Shown: piece by piece, positions 50,586 to 58,859 of the stretch
Position numbering within the stretch: position 1 is the first letter of the stretch
Layout: each line of letters starts with the position of its first letter
DNA from: Chitinophaga varians
GTDB taxonomy: Bacteria > Bacteroidota > Bacteroidia > Chitinophagales > Chitinophagaceae
NCBI RefSeq assembly: GCF_012641275.1
Contig: NZ_JABAIA010000002.1
Coordinates: 930,001-994,000, forward strand
Reading direction: 5' to 3'
DNA: 64,000 bases
Translations under genes and position numbers: made by a program
The notes under the pieces: model-generated
The model's database searches: none
Told to the model about the DNA's origin: nothing
Seen by the model: only the letters and a program-made list of their open reading frames with translations

Positions 50586-53225
50586 TTATTTCCATGTTTT
50601 TTCACCTTTTTTCATTTTATCCAGGATATCCTGATATGTTTTTTTATCACTGGAGGGGGCTAGTTCCACCGCCTTTTCTTCATTGGCGATGGCGTCGTCT
50701 TTTTTGCCGGCTTTATACAGCACATTAGCGTAGGTGTCTATATAGGCCGGGTTGTTGTCTGCTTTCAGCAGGTGCTGGCACCAATTGGCCGCATTGTTGA
50801 GATGCGTGGGATCAGAGATATTTTCAAAGACGGTCCATGCGTAGGTGTTCAGTTCATTCGGCGCGATGTACGCGGCGCATTTGCCTACATATTGGTCAGC
50901 AGTGGCGGCAAAGTTGTCCCAGTCCTTCTGGTTCAGGAGGTGGATTGTTTTGGCGCGCAGGAATATTTCTTCTCCGGGGGCGCCATATTGTTTGGTTTTC
51001 GCTTCTATTTTATTCCAGTCGGGGCGGGCGGCAGCGTCTTGTACATAAGGTTTGATTTCTTCGCTGTAGATGATGGTCATCAGTCTTGCGTCGGCCTGGC
51101 GTTGACCAAGGGTTTTATTGATCTGGTCGCGGTTGTCCATCAGTAGTGCAAAACCTTTGTCGCGGCTGCTGGTTGTGAATTTATTGATGAATGCCATCTG
51201 GCTGCGTGTCAGTGGTGCTTTCATCTGCCCGATATAGTCATTGGATATTTTAGTTGCGTTGGGCTTGTCATTTACACGGAGGGCCATTTGTGCCAGTTGC
51301 TGCAGGAACGGGCCATCTTTTTTGCCTTTGTTGTAGGCATCGAGCATGGTAGCATACTGGTTGTCCGGATTGGTGGTGTCGATGTCTTTAACGATAAATG
51401 CGGCGGCCACATCGCTGGTGGGCGGAATGAAGGCGCTGTGTATCTGGCGCAACTCGGCCACCGGTACTTTGATCACTTCACGGTCATAGGAGATCAGGCC
51501 GTTTTCTTCTGTTTCCACGTCAAATGGTTCTGTATAGATAGAGCCGCTGAGGCCTTCTTCTTCGAATATTTTCAGGTGTTTGTTCATGAAGCCGTATTTG
51601 CGTGCGAAGGCAGCGGCAGGGATGGAGATATAGCCCCATCCGTCGGCTTCATTCCACTGATGGTTAGGTGTTTTTACCTGCACGCCACCCCATTCGCCGA
51701 GTACTCTTGCTTTGCCGGGGAGGGCAGGGGCAATACCGGGACCGGGGTAATCATGTATGTCTGTCAGGTCGCTGCTTTTCCATTTTTCGTTGGGGTCTTT
51801 GGGTGATTCCCGGTCATAGTTTTCGCCGGTGTGGCCGTTGATGATACGGGAAGGGTCCATCTGTTTCATGGTTTCTGTAAGGCGTTGCTGGTCATAGCGC
51901 GCCCAGCCTTCGTTGAACAGTACCCAGCAAACGATGGAGGGGGAGTTAAAACATTGGGCCACGGTAGCCGCGTTTTCTTTTTCGAAATTCTTACGGGCGT
52001 CCGCGCTGTTGTTAGGACAGGTAACCATGTCCTGCCATACCAGGATGCCTTCTTTGTCGCAATGATAATACCAGCGGGCGGGTTCCACTTTTACGTGTTT
52101 GCGGATGGTATTAAAGCCCATGGATTTGATGGCGAGGACATCAAATTTCAGCGCGTCGTCGGTAGGAGCGGTATACAGTCCGTCGGGCCAGAATCCCTGG
52201 TCCAGCACGCCGAGGTTATAGGTGTATTTTCCGTTGAGGAAGATACGTTCCTGTCCGTTTTCGTCTTTTTTGATTTCTATTTTACGCATGCCGAAGTAAG
52301 AGCCAACGGTGTCGACTACTTTGTTGTTATACAGCAGCTTTACGGTGAGGTTGTAGAGGAACGGTTCGTTGGGCGACCAGAGGCGGGCGTTTGGAACGGG
52401 CAGTTGCAGATCTGTGTTGGGTTTGCCTTTGATGGTGCCTATCACGGCGCCGTTGGAGGATGCCACGGCTTCCACGGTATAACCGGCAGCGTTACCGGGC
52501 GTGTTTACGCGCAGGTCGAGGTGTTGCTGGTCTACCTGCGGCACCATTTTCAGTCCGTCGATATACACCGCCGGCACTGTTTCGAGCCAGACGGTCTGCC
52601 AGATGCCGCTGCTGCCGGTGTAGAGGATATTGCGGGGCTGCAGCACCTGTTTACCGTGCGGGTTGTCGCCTGCGTCGGTTGGGTCCAGTACAGACACGAC
52701 CAGTTCATTGCCTTTGTCTTTCAGCTGGTCGGTGATATCGAACTGGAAGCCGGTGTAGCCGCCGGTGTGGGTGCCGATTTTTTTACCGTTGAGGAAAACG
52801 GCCGCGTCGAAATCGACTGCGCCGAAGTGCAGCAGTACTCTGTCTTTTCCTTTAGCGGCGGGTTTATTGAAAGTTCTTTTATACCATAAGCGTTGGTCTG
52901 GCTGTAAGGTTTTCTGTACGCCGGAGAGGGCTGATTCGAGTGGGAATGGAACGAGTATCTCGCCGTTGAACGAAGGGGGGGGTGTCTGGTCACCGGCGCT
53001 GGTGATGGCATATTGCCAGATGCCGTTGAGGTTTTCCCAGTTGGGCCGTACCATTTGTGGCCGGGGGTATTCGGGCAGGGCGTTGGAGGGACTGACTTCT
53101 TTGGCCCATCTTGTCTGGAGAGGGGACGGTTTCATTTTCCAGGATACCGCCGTCTGGCCGGATGCGAGGATACTGAGGGTGGTGCATCCCAAAACGAGGA
53201 ATGCAACGCTGATTTGTCGTAACAT
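50586..53225 (-). CDS. Glycoside hydrolase family 2 enzyme with C-terminal helical/TPR-like region
   Basis: 879 residues with a signal peptide (ISVAFLVLGCTTLSILASGQ; the VLGC could also be a lipobox). Sugar-binding domain (about 55-215, e.g. WENLNGIWQYAI), Ig-like domain (~215-315) and a TIM barrel (~320-560). The catalytic acid/base is Glu439 in LFNEGWARYD and the nucleophile Glu511 in LGEWGGVQ. The last ~250 residues are helical, ending in TPR-like repeats (YANVLYKAGKKDDAIANEEKAV), unusual for GH2. Which glycoside it cleaves (galactoside, glucuronide, mannoside) is open. It follows FecR by 118 nt and may be in the same unit. Confidence 0.9.
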   Translation of the reverse strand: MLRQISVAFLVLGCTTLSILASGQTAVSWKMKPSPLQTRWAKEVSPSNALPEYPRPQMVRPNWENLNGIWQYAITSAGDQTPPPSFNGEILVPFPLESALSGVQKTLQPDQRLWYKRTFNKPAAKGKDRVLLHFGAVDFDAAVFLNGKKIGTHTGGYTGFQFDITDQLKDKGNELVVSVLDPTDAGDNPHGKQVLQPRNILYTGSSGIWQTVWLETVPAVYIDGLKMVPQVDQQHLDLRVNTPGNAAGYTVEAVASSNGAVIGTIKGKPNTDLQLPVPNARLWSPNEPFLYNLTVKLLYNNKVVDTVGSYFGMRKIEIKKDENGQERIFLNGKYTYNLGVLDQGFWPDGLYTAPTDDALKFDVLAIKSMGFNTIRKHVKVEPARWYYHCDKEGILVWQDMVTCPNNSADARKNFEKENAATVAQCFNSPSIVCWVLFNEGWARYDQQRLTETMKQMDPSRIINGHTGENYDRESPKDPNEKWKSSDLTDIHDYPGPGIAPALPGKARVLGEWGGVQVKTPNHQWNEADGWGYISIPAAAFARKYGFMNKHLKIFEEEGLSGSIYTEPFDVETEENGLISYDREVIKVPVAELRQIHSAFIPPTSDVAAAFIVKDIDTTNPDNQYATMLDAYNKGKKDGPFLQQLAQMALRVNDKPNATKISNDYIGQMKAPLTRSQMAFINKFTTSSRDKGFALLMDNRDQINKTLGQRQADARLMTIIYSEEIKPYVQDAAARPDWNKIEAKTKQYGAPGEEIFLRAKTIHLLNQKDWDNFAATADQYVGKCAAYIAPNELNTYAWTVFENISDPTHLNNAANWCQHLLKADNNPAYIDTYANVLYKAGKKDDAIANEEKAVELAPSSDKKTYQDILDKMKKGEKTWK

Positions 53226-53343
53226 GTTCAGGTCGGTTAATAATAACTAGATAATCGATGTCTATAATATACGTTATGCGGGTGCTTACAGGCCGCAGCC
53301 GTGTATTTTGGTTGGTTTTGGGGGATAGTGCCGGTTCACGGGC

Positions 53344-54459
53344 CTATTCAAAATGGAGGACGCCTTGCTGGTCATACCTGGATTTGATGCCGTCTGCACG
53401 TTCCAGGTTATGGAGGAAAGCCTGCAGGGGCTGGTTCCGGTCTATAATGCCGAAGAAGCGTCTGCTGCTGACTCTTTGGTTGTCCAGGGCGATGGTCACG
53501 CCGAACCAGCGGAGTATGACGGGGGCCAGTTCCTGCAGGGAGGCGTTTTCGAAGGTATACACCCCTGTGCGCCAGCCCAGCACTTTGTCTTCGTCGAATG
53601 CTTCTTTGGTGACGCCGTTGTGGCTGCTGGTGATTTCGTAGCCGGGTTTAAGGAGAACGTTTTCCCTGCCGGTGGCTATTTTCACTGCGCCTTCCACGAG
53701 GGCTACTTTCACGAGGCCTGCATCATAGGTATTGATATTAAAGGCGGTGCCCAGTACGTTGACAGTATTGCCGGGCAGGTGCACAATAAAGGGCTGGTCT
53801 GCTTTGGCGGCAATCTGGAGGTAGGCTTCCCCGTCGATGGTTATTTCGCGGGTTTTGCCCGGGAAAGTGAACGGGAAGTTGATGGTGGTGGCGGCATTCA
53901 GTTGAATCTGTGTGCCGTCTGCCAGTAAAAGGTGGTAGTCCTTGCCTGCCGGCACGGTGAGGGTGTTAATCCCGGTACCGCTTTGGTGGCTGGCATCGAA
54001 GCTGAGTGTATGTTGTGTGTTGTTTAATACGGTGTTGCCCACGCGGATGCCTGCCGAGTCGTTGCTGAGGTCAATGGTTTTGCCTTCAGCTGTTACCAGG
54101 CGGATGGTGTGGACGGAACTGTCCTGTAATGCTGCCAGTGGCTGCCTGGCCGCATGTTTGAACAGGTACCAGCTTCCCGTGAGGGCCATCAGGCAGGCTG
54201 CGGCAATGCTGCCGGCTTTTTTGACAAAACGAAGCCTGTTCCCTTTGTTGAGGTCTGCCAGTACCTCTTCAACGGGATGCTGATCATGGCTTTCGCTTGC
54301 ATCAGCCAGTAGCCGGGAACGTTCACGTTGGATGCCCTCCCAGATATTGCGTGCCTGGAGATCTTCCCTGATGGCGCTTTGCAGAAAGGTTTTGTCTTCC
54401 TCGCTGATCATTCCCAGCAGCTCATCCAAAGAAAGGTCTCTGATTTTTTCATAATCCAT
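53344..54459 (-). CDS. FecR-family anti-sigma factor
   Basis: 371 residues. An N-terminal cytoplasmic part precedes one transmembrane segment (about 82-100, AGSIAAACLMALTGSWYLF). The periplasmic FecR domain (about 170-270) shows LTVPAGKDYHLLLADGTQIQ, FPGKTREITIDGEAYLQIA and VLGTAFNINTY. A C-terminal DUF4974 region ends in YDQQGVLHFE. FecR proteins hold an ECF sigma factor until an outer-membrane receptor signals through its STN domain. Here no full SusC follows; the next genes are GH2 and a small protein, and an isolated STN protein is encoded divergently at 55465. Confidence 0.95.
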   Translation of the reverse strand: MDYEKIRDLSLDELLGMISEEDKTFLQSAIREDLQARNIWEGIQRERSRLLADASESHDQHPVEEVLADLNKGNRLRFVKKAGSIAAACLMALTGSWYLFKHAARQPLAALQDSSVHTIRLVTAEGKTIDLSNDSAGIRVGNTVLNNTQHTLSFDASHQSGTGINTLTVPAGKDYHLLLADGTQIQLNAATTINFPFTFPGKTREITIDGEAYLQIAAKADQPFIVHLPGNTVNVLGTAFNINTYDAGLVKVALVEGAVKIATGRENVLLKPGYEITSSHNGVTKEAFDEDKVLGWRTGVYTFENASLQELAPVILRWFGVTIALDNQRVSSRRFFGIIDRNQPLQAFLHNLERADGIKSRYDQQGVLHFE

Positions 54460-54483
54460 TTGAATGGGATGTTATCCTATTAA

Positions 54484-54515
54484 CGGTGTTCACGACAAAA
54501 AGTACTATAGGTCAC
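54484..54515 (-). promoter_or_regulatory. Putative ECF-dependent element before FecR
   Basis: On the minus strand this sequence contains GTACTTTTTGTCGT (54492-54505), identical over 14 bp to a sequence before the STN gene (55335-55348), with further matches on both sides. It overlaps the stop codon of the sigma gene and lies about 30 nt before the FecR start. Confidence 0.5.
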
Positions 54516-55050
54516 GGGAAGATTTTAGTTTTTTTCTGAGAATACGGAGGGTAGTGCTCATTTGATTTTTCACCGTTTGGAGAGAGAGGTTTTTTTCCGC
54601 AACAATTTCCCGTTGCGTTTTATCTTCCATGTATGACATTTCAAAAACGGCCCTTTGGGCCAGGGGCAGCGCATTAATGGCGGTGGCCAGCTGAAGCGAC
54701 AGTTCCTTTCGTTCCATGGGATTAACACAAACGGTCAGCTCCTTCAGGCTCATATATTGATGTACATTACGCTCTTTTACCACACTGCGCCGGATACGGT
54801 CCATACACTTGTTGCGCACACAGGTGGCCAGGTAACTTTTCAGATGGAGATTGTCCACCAGCTTGTCGCGCCGGTTCCAGATCACGATCAAAACGTCATG
54901 TACCACGTCAGCCGCTTCCTCTGCATCCTTCAGGATGTAGTTGGCCTCTATGTGCAGCCGTTTGTAATAACGATTGTAAAGCTGGGTGAATGCCCACTCG
55001 CTGCCGACCTTCAGGTCTGCTACCAATTGTGCATCAGTGTAAGGTTCCAT
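54505..55050 (-). CDS. ECF RNA polymerase sigma factor (Bacteroidota FecI-like)
   Basis: 181 residues. Region 2 is recognisable in FTQLYNRYYKRLHIEANYIL and ADVVHDVLIVIWNRRD, and region 4 in INALPLAQRAVFEMSYMEDKTQREIVAEKNLS (seen as LPLAQRAVFEMSYM and KNLSLQTVKNQMSTTLRIL). It is of the type paired with FecR in Bacteroidota. The FecR gene begins 45 nt downstream. The upstream gap of about 400 nt is shared with the divergent STN gene, so the control region may serve both. Confidence 0.95.
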   Translation of the reverse strand: MEPYTDAQLVADLKVGSEWAFTQLYNRYYKRLHIEANYILKDAEEAADVVHDVLIVIWNRRDKLVDNLHLKSYLATCVRNKCMDRIRRSVVKERNVHQYMSLKELTVCVNPMERKELSLQLATAINALPLAQRAVFEMSYMEDKTQREIVAEKNLSLQTVKNQMSTTLRILRKKLKSSRDL

Positions 55051-55464
55051 CGTACTTTCCCCCTGTTGAATAATGAGTTTAACATAGCTTACCTGTCAAT
55101 AAATAATATTCTCCTGTATCTGCCAATGGTTATGTCCGGGAATGAAAATGAAAAGGGGTCTTCAGAACAGTTACAAGTGTAATATTAACTCCAGGTTAAT
55201 ATATTGTTACCAAATTAAGATATTCTGTTATCGGCGAAACAACCGCAACCATCACAGATTGTTAAGCATTTGTAAAGCATGAATTTATTACCGGTGACTT
55301 GTTAACAACAGGGCGCAGTTTATAGTGGCCGATGGTACTTTTTGTCGTTCACCGCGTTTAGATTATGAATTGTTTTTTTGACTTGATGAAAGACCTCTCT
55401 GAAACCCTTGCCCGGTATTACCCCTTTAGCTATTCACCATTCCAAATTTCCCTCTTTAATATAT
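55051..55464. other. Divergent control region between sigma and STN genes
   Basis: 414 nt with no convincing gene, A/T-rich. It contains a 7-bp inverted repeat with 5-nt spacer (55183-55201, TATTAAC/GTTAATA) and, near its right end, the GTACTTTTTGTCGT element. Confidence 0.55.
55325..55354 (+). promoter_or_regulatory. Putative ECF-dependent element before the STN gene
   Basis: Contains GTACTTTTTGTCGT (55335-55348), pointing towards the STN gene at 55465. The identical 14-mer before FecR, also in sense orientation, supports a shared promoter or operator. Confidence 0.5.
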
Positions 55465-55824
55465 ATGAAGACACACTTGCTTATCCTCTGGCTTTTCTCG
55501 CTCTCACCCCATAGCTCGTCTAACCAGGCGGAGAAAATAAAAGTCAACCTCAACGTCCGTAACGCCCCGCTCCGGGAAGTCTTCCGGCAAATCAGCCAGC
55601 AAACAGGCCTCCGCTTCTTTGGCAGCAACACCACCCCTTACGATGCCAAAGTATCCCTTCAGCAAAGCGGCACGGAACTCCGCAACCTGCTCGATGAAAT
55701 CCTCCAGCCGCTCCACTGCTCCTGGGAGATATCCGGTAAAGTGATCATTATCAGCACTAAAAATACTTCGCCCACAGCACCGGTAACGGACGTCCTTTCC
55801 CGTAACGCTTCCCGCTCTCCCTGA
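55465..55824 (+). CDS. Stand-alone STN-domain protein (isolated SusC N-terminal signalling domain)
   Basis: 119 residues: a short signal peptide (MKTHLLILWLFSLSPHSS) and then a complete secretin/TonB short N-terminal (STN) domain, with IKVNLNVRNAPLREVFRQIS, GLRFFGSNTTPYDAKVSL and LLDEILQPLHCSWEISGKVI as the recognisable segments. In SusC-type transducers this domain talks to FecR; here the gene stops right after it, with no plug or barrel. It is divergent from the sigma/FecR pair and 70 nt upstream of the FAD oxidoreductase. It could be a genuine soluble signalling partner or the remnant of a lost SusC gene. The start is the ATG directly at the signal peptide. Confidence 0.82.
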   Translation: MKTHLLILWLFSLSPHSSSNQAEKIKVNLNVRNAPLREVFRQISQQTGLRFFGSNTTPYDAKVSLQQSGTELRNLLDEILQPLHCSWEISGKVIIISTKNTSPTAPVTDVLSRNASRSP

Positions 55825-55894
55825 CCTCCTGCTTCGGCCCACTGCGGCAAAACGGCAACTGCACTGTTAAATATGTCGTATATTGCTAATGTAC

Positions 55895-57028
55895 ATGGGC
55901 TTAGAGCATCATATTATCATTATCGGCGGCGGCCTGGCAGGCCTTACCAGCGCTATCCACCTCTCCAGGGCCGGACTGCGGGTGTCCCTGATCGAAAAAA
56001 ATACCTACCCCAGACATAAAGTCTGCGGAGAATATATTTCCAATGAAGTGCTGCCATACCTGCAATGGCTACACGCCGATCCTGCTGAACTGGCGCCGGC
56101 GGACATTTCCAGCCTGCTGTTATCGGCGGCCAACGGGAAAACCATTACGGCCCCGCTGCCGCTCGGCGGCTTCGGCGTCAGCCGGTACACACTGGACCAT
56201 TTCCTGTTACGCAAAGCACTGGCCGCCGGCACACAACTGATCACCGATACGGTGACGGACGTGCAATACGAGGGCGACCACTGTATGGTTTATACAAAAT
56301 CACATGCGCCACTGGCCGGCACGGTCGTGCTGGGCGCTTTTGGCAAACGCTCCACCCTCGACCAGCGGCTGTCCCGTTCTTTCCTCCGCAAGCCTGCACC
56401 ATGGCTGGCGGTAAAAGGGCACTACGAAGGGCCGTTCCCCGACGGACAGGTGGCTTTGCATAACTTCCCCGGCGGCTATTGCGGCGTCTCCAAAACTGAA
56501 ACAGGCGCGCTCAATATCTGCTACCTCGTACAGATGGACAGCTTCCGCCATTACCGCGATATCGACCAGCACCGGGAAGCCGTGTTGTTCAAAAACCATC
56601 ACCTGAAAACTATTTTTAATAATAGCCGTCCCTTGTTTGATCAGCCACTGGCTATCAGCCAGATTTCTTTTGAACAGAAGACAAAAGTGGAACAACATAT
56701 GCTGTTGACGGGAGATACTGCCGGCCTTATCCATCCACTGTGCGGCAACGGGATGGCCATGGCCATCCACAGCGCCCGCCTGGCGGCCACGACGGTACTG
56801 CGCTTCTGTAACGATGCATCGTATGACCGTAGCCGTATGGAAGCCGACTATGCAAGGGAATGGGACAAAGCATTTAACCGCCGTATGAAAATGGGAAGAT
56901 TGCTGAATAACCTCTTCCTGAAAGACAGGTTGTCCACCTGGCTGGTGCAACAAATGGCTTCACTGCCGGCAGTGCTGCCATTTATCATCAGGCAAACACA
57001 CGGACGACCAAAAGATTTTGCCATTTAA
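55895..57028 (+). CDS. FAD-dependent oxidoreductase of the polyketide cluster
   Basis: 377 residues. It starts with the dinucleotide-binding motif IIIIGGGLAGLTSAIHLSRAG and IEKNTYPRHKVCGEY, the pattern of geranylgeranyl-reductase/halogenase-like flavoproteins, and has the second FAD motif TGDTAGLIHPLCGNGMAMAI. Such enzymes hydroxylate or reduce aromatic and lipid intermediates; the tryptophan motif of true halogenases (WxWxIP) is not seen. It is first gene of the biosynthetic cluster; ATG 55895 is chosen because it immediately precedes the fold (in-frame starts at 55883 and 55889 also exist). Confidence 0.88.
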   Translation: MGLEHHIIIIGGGLAGLTSAIHLSRAGLRVSLIEKNTYPRHKVCGEYISNEVLPYLQWLHADPAELAPADISSLLLSAANGKTITAPLPLGGFGVSRYTLDHFLLRKALAAGTQLITDTVTDVQYEGDHCMVYTKSHAPLAGTVVLGAFGKRSTLDQRLSRSFLRKPAPWLAVKGHYEGPFPDGQVALHNFPGGYCGVSKTETGALNICYLVQMDSFRHYRDIDQHREAVLFKNHHLKTIFNNSRPLFDQPLAISQISFEQKTKVEQHMLLTGDTAGLIHPLCGNGMAMAIHSARLAATTVLRFCNDASYDRSRMEADYAREWDKAFNRRMKMGRLLNNLFLKDRLSTWLVQQMASLPAVLPFIIRQTHGRPKDFAI

Positions 57029-57099
57029 CGGTTCGGTCGTGACACATACAGCCATTAGAACAGTTAAATGATCAAATAACAGAATATTAAAATGAATTT

Positions 57100-57810
57100 A
57101 TGCCCGATACCAGACAACGTATACTGGCACCAGAGATCATGGACGATTTTGCCATGGAAGGGGAACAACTGCAGCGGGCGCTGGAAAAAATCGCTCAGAT
57201 CAACCGGCGCCTGGGAGGCAACCGTATTACGGTAAAAGGCGTAGATATGCTGATGCGTCAGCTGCCGGCAGGCAAAACGGTGCGCATCGTGGACATCGGT
57301 TGCGGCAACGGTGATATGCTGCGGGCACTGGCCGCACATGGCCGCAAAAAAAACTGGAACCTGCAGCTGGCAGGCATCGACGCCAATCCGTTCACCATCC
57401 GGCTGGCAGGAGAGTTATCGGCCGCATATCCGGAAATCAGTTACCACTGCTTCGATGTGACGCAGGGGCCGTTTCCCGAAATGGAAGGAGACATCCTGCT
57501 GCTGACACTCACGCTGCATCATTTCACAGACCAGGAAATACTGGCGCTGATGCAACGTTTCCGCCGCAGTGCCACTGCCGGCATTGTGGTCAACGACCTG
57601 CACCGCAGTGGCATCGCCTACCGGCTTTTTCAGCTGTTATGTTATACGCTGCGCCTGGAAGAAATGACCCGTTATGACGGCCTTACCTCCATCATGCGCG
57701 GGTTCAAACGTTCGGAGCTGGTACAACTGTCAAAAAAACTAAATATCAGGCATCAAAGCCTCCGTTGGCAATGGGCTTTCCGTTACCAATGGGTCATATC
57801 TAATTTATGA
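57100..57810 (+). CDS. SAM-dependent methyltransferase of the polyketide cluster
   Basis: 236 residues of the class I fold. Motif I is IVDIGCGNGDMLRAL, followed by LAGIDANPFTI, and motif IV-like DILLLTLTLHHFTDQEI. LxxxEMTRYDGLTSIMRGF near the C-terminus resembles methyltransferases paired with type III polyketide synthases. It probably O- or C-methylates the aromatic product or an intermediate. Its stop overlaps the start of the type III synthase by 4 nt. Confidence 0.9.
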   Translation: MPDTRQRILAPEIMDDFAMEGEQLQRALEKIAQINRRLGGNRITVKGVDMLMRQLPAGKTVRIVDIGCGNGDMLRALAAHGRKKNWNLQLAGIDANPFTIRLAGELSAAYPEISYHCFDVTQGPFPEMEGDILLLTLTLHHFTDQEILALMQRFRRSATAGIVVNDLHRSGIAYRLFQLLCYTLRLEEMTRYDGLTSIMRGFKRSELVQLSKKLNIRHQSLRWQWAFRYQWVISNL

Positions 57811-58859
57811 GTGTAAAAATTCAATCAGTAGCCAAGGCATTGCCGCCATATACCAGGCCTACCAGTGAAATTATGCCGTACCTGGACCTATGGCTGGCTG
57901 GACAAGACGAGCGGTTTATCAGAAAGGTTAAAAAAATTTTTGAGAACGCGGCGGTTGACCAACGGTATTCTATCATGAATGCGGAAGAAGTGTTCAACGC
58001 CACTTCCTTCGAAGAAAAAAACAATTTGTATATCCGCGAGGGCACAGAACTGGGCCGGCGTTGCCTGCAGGGCGCGCTGGACAAAGCCGGTTTACAGGGC
58101 GGCGATATCGATTTTATCATCACTGTCAGCTGCACCGGCTTTATGATCCCGTCTATGGACGCCTATCTGATCAATACATTGCAGATGAAGCAGGACATTG
58201 TGCGCCTGCCTGTGACGGAGATGGGTTGCGCTGCGGGTGTTTCCGGGATGATCTACGCTTACCAATTCCTGAAGGCCAATCCGGGGAAACGGGCGGCAGT
58301 GGTGGCGGTGGAGTCGCCAACGGCCACTTTCCAGCACCAGGATTTTTCCATGGCCAATATTGTCAGTGCGGCCATCTTCGGTGATGGCGCCGCCTGCGTG
58401 ATATTGTCGTCACATGAGGAAGACCCCGGGCCGGCCATTGTGGGAACGGAGATGTACCATTTTTATGATGCCACACACCTGATGGGTTTTCATCTGTCCA
58501 ACTCCGGTTTACAGATGGTGCTGGACATCGCGGTGCCGGAAGAGATAGCGTCGCATTTCGGGGATATTGTTCATCCTTTCCTGGCGCGTCACGGCACTTC
58601 CATTGAAGAAGTGAACCAGCTGATCTTCCATCCGGGAGGAAGAAAAATTATTCAGACAGTGGAAGAGCTGTTTGCCGGCTCAGGAAAAAATATTGACGAT
58701 ACCAAAGAAGTATTGCGGTTATACGGCAACATGTCGAGCGCCACCGTGTTATATGTGCTGGAGCGTATCCTCGACAGGGGTGTGCCGGCGGGCGATAAGG
58801 GGCTGATGCTGAGTTTCGGGCCGGGATTTTCCGCACAAAGAATATTATTGCAATGGTAA
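57807..58859 (+). CDS. Type III polyketide synthase (chalcone/stilbene-synthase family)
   Basis: 350 residues. The catalytic triad is complete: Cys141 in EMGCAAGVSGM, His275 in IFHPGGRK and Asn308 in YGNMSSATV. The C-terminal FGPGFSAQRILLQW has the GFG-loop equivalent (SFGPG). Such enzymes extend an acyl starter with malonyl-CoA and cyclise it to resorcinols, phloroglucinols or pyrones. Next to its own acyl carrier protein, ketosynthase and dehydratase, it most likely takes a long-chain acyl starter. The exact product cannot be read from the sequence. Confidence 0.95.
   Translation: MSVKIQSVAKALPPYTRPTSEIMPYLDLWLAGQDERFIRKVKKIFENAAVDQRYSIMNAEEVFNATSFEEKNNLYIREGTELGRRCLQGALDKAGLQGGDIDFIITVSCTGFMIPSMDAYLINTLQMKQDIVRLPVTEMGCAAGVSGMIYAYQFLKANPGKRAAVVAVESPTATFQHQDFSMANIVSAAIFGDGAACVILSSHEEDPGPAIVGTEMYHFYDATHLMGFHLSNSGLQMVLDIAVPEEIASHFGDIVHPFLARHGTSIEEVNQLIFHPGGRKIIQTVEELFAGSGKNIDDTKEVLRLYGNMSSATVLYVLERILDRGVPAGDKGLMLSFGPGFSAQRILLQW

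Noticed and set aside
51831..52889. 352-codon open frame on the plus strand
   Set aside because: Antisense to the GH2 gene. Composition (many Phe, Val, Gly) is typical of the reverse reading of a high-GC-third-position gene.
55883..55894. Earlier starts (TTG 55883, ATG 55889) for the FAD oxidoreductase
   Set aside because: They add only a few residues before the dinucleotide-binding motif; ATG 55895 fits the family start better, though 55889 cannot be excluded.
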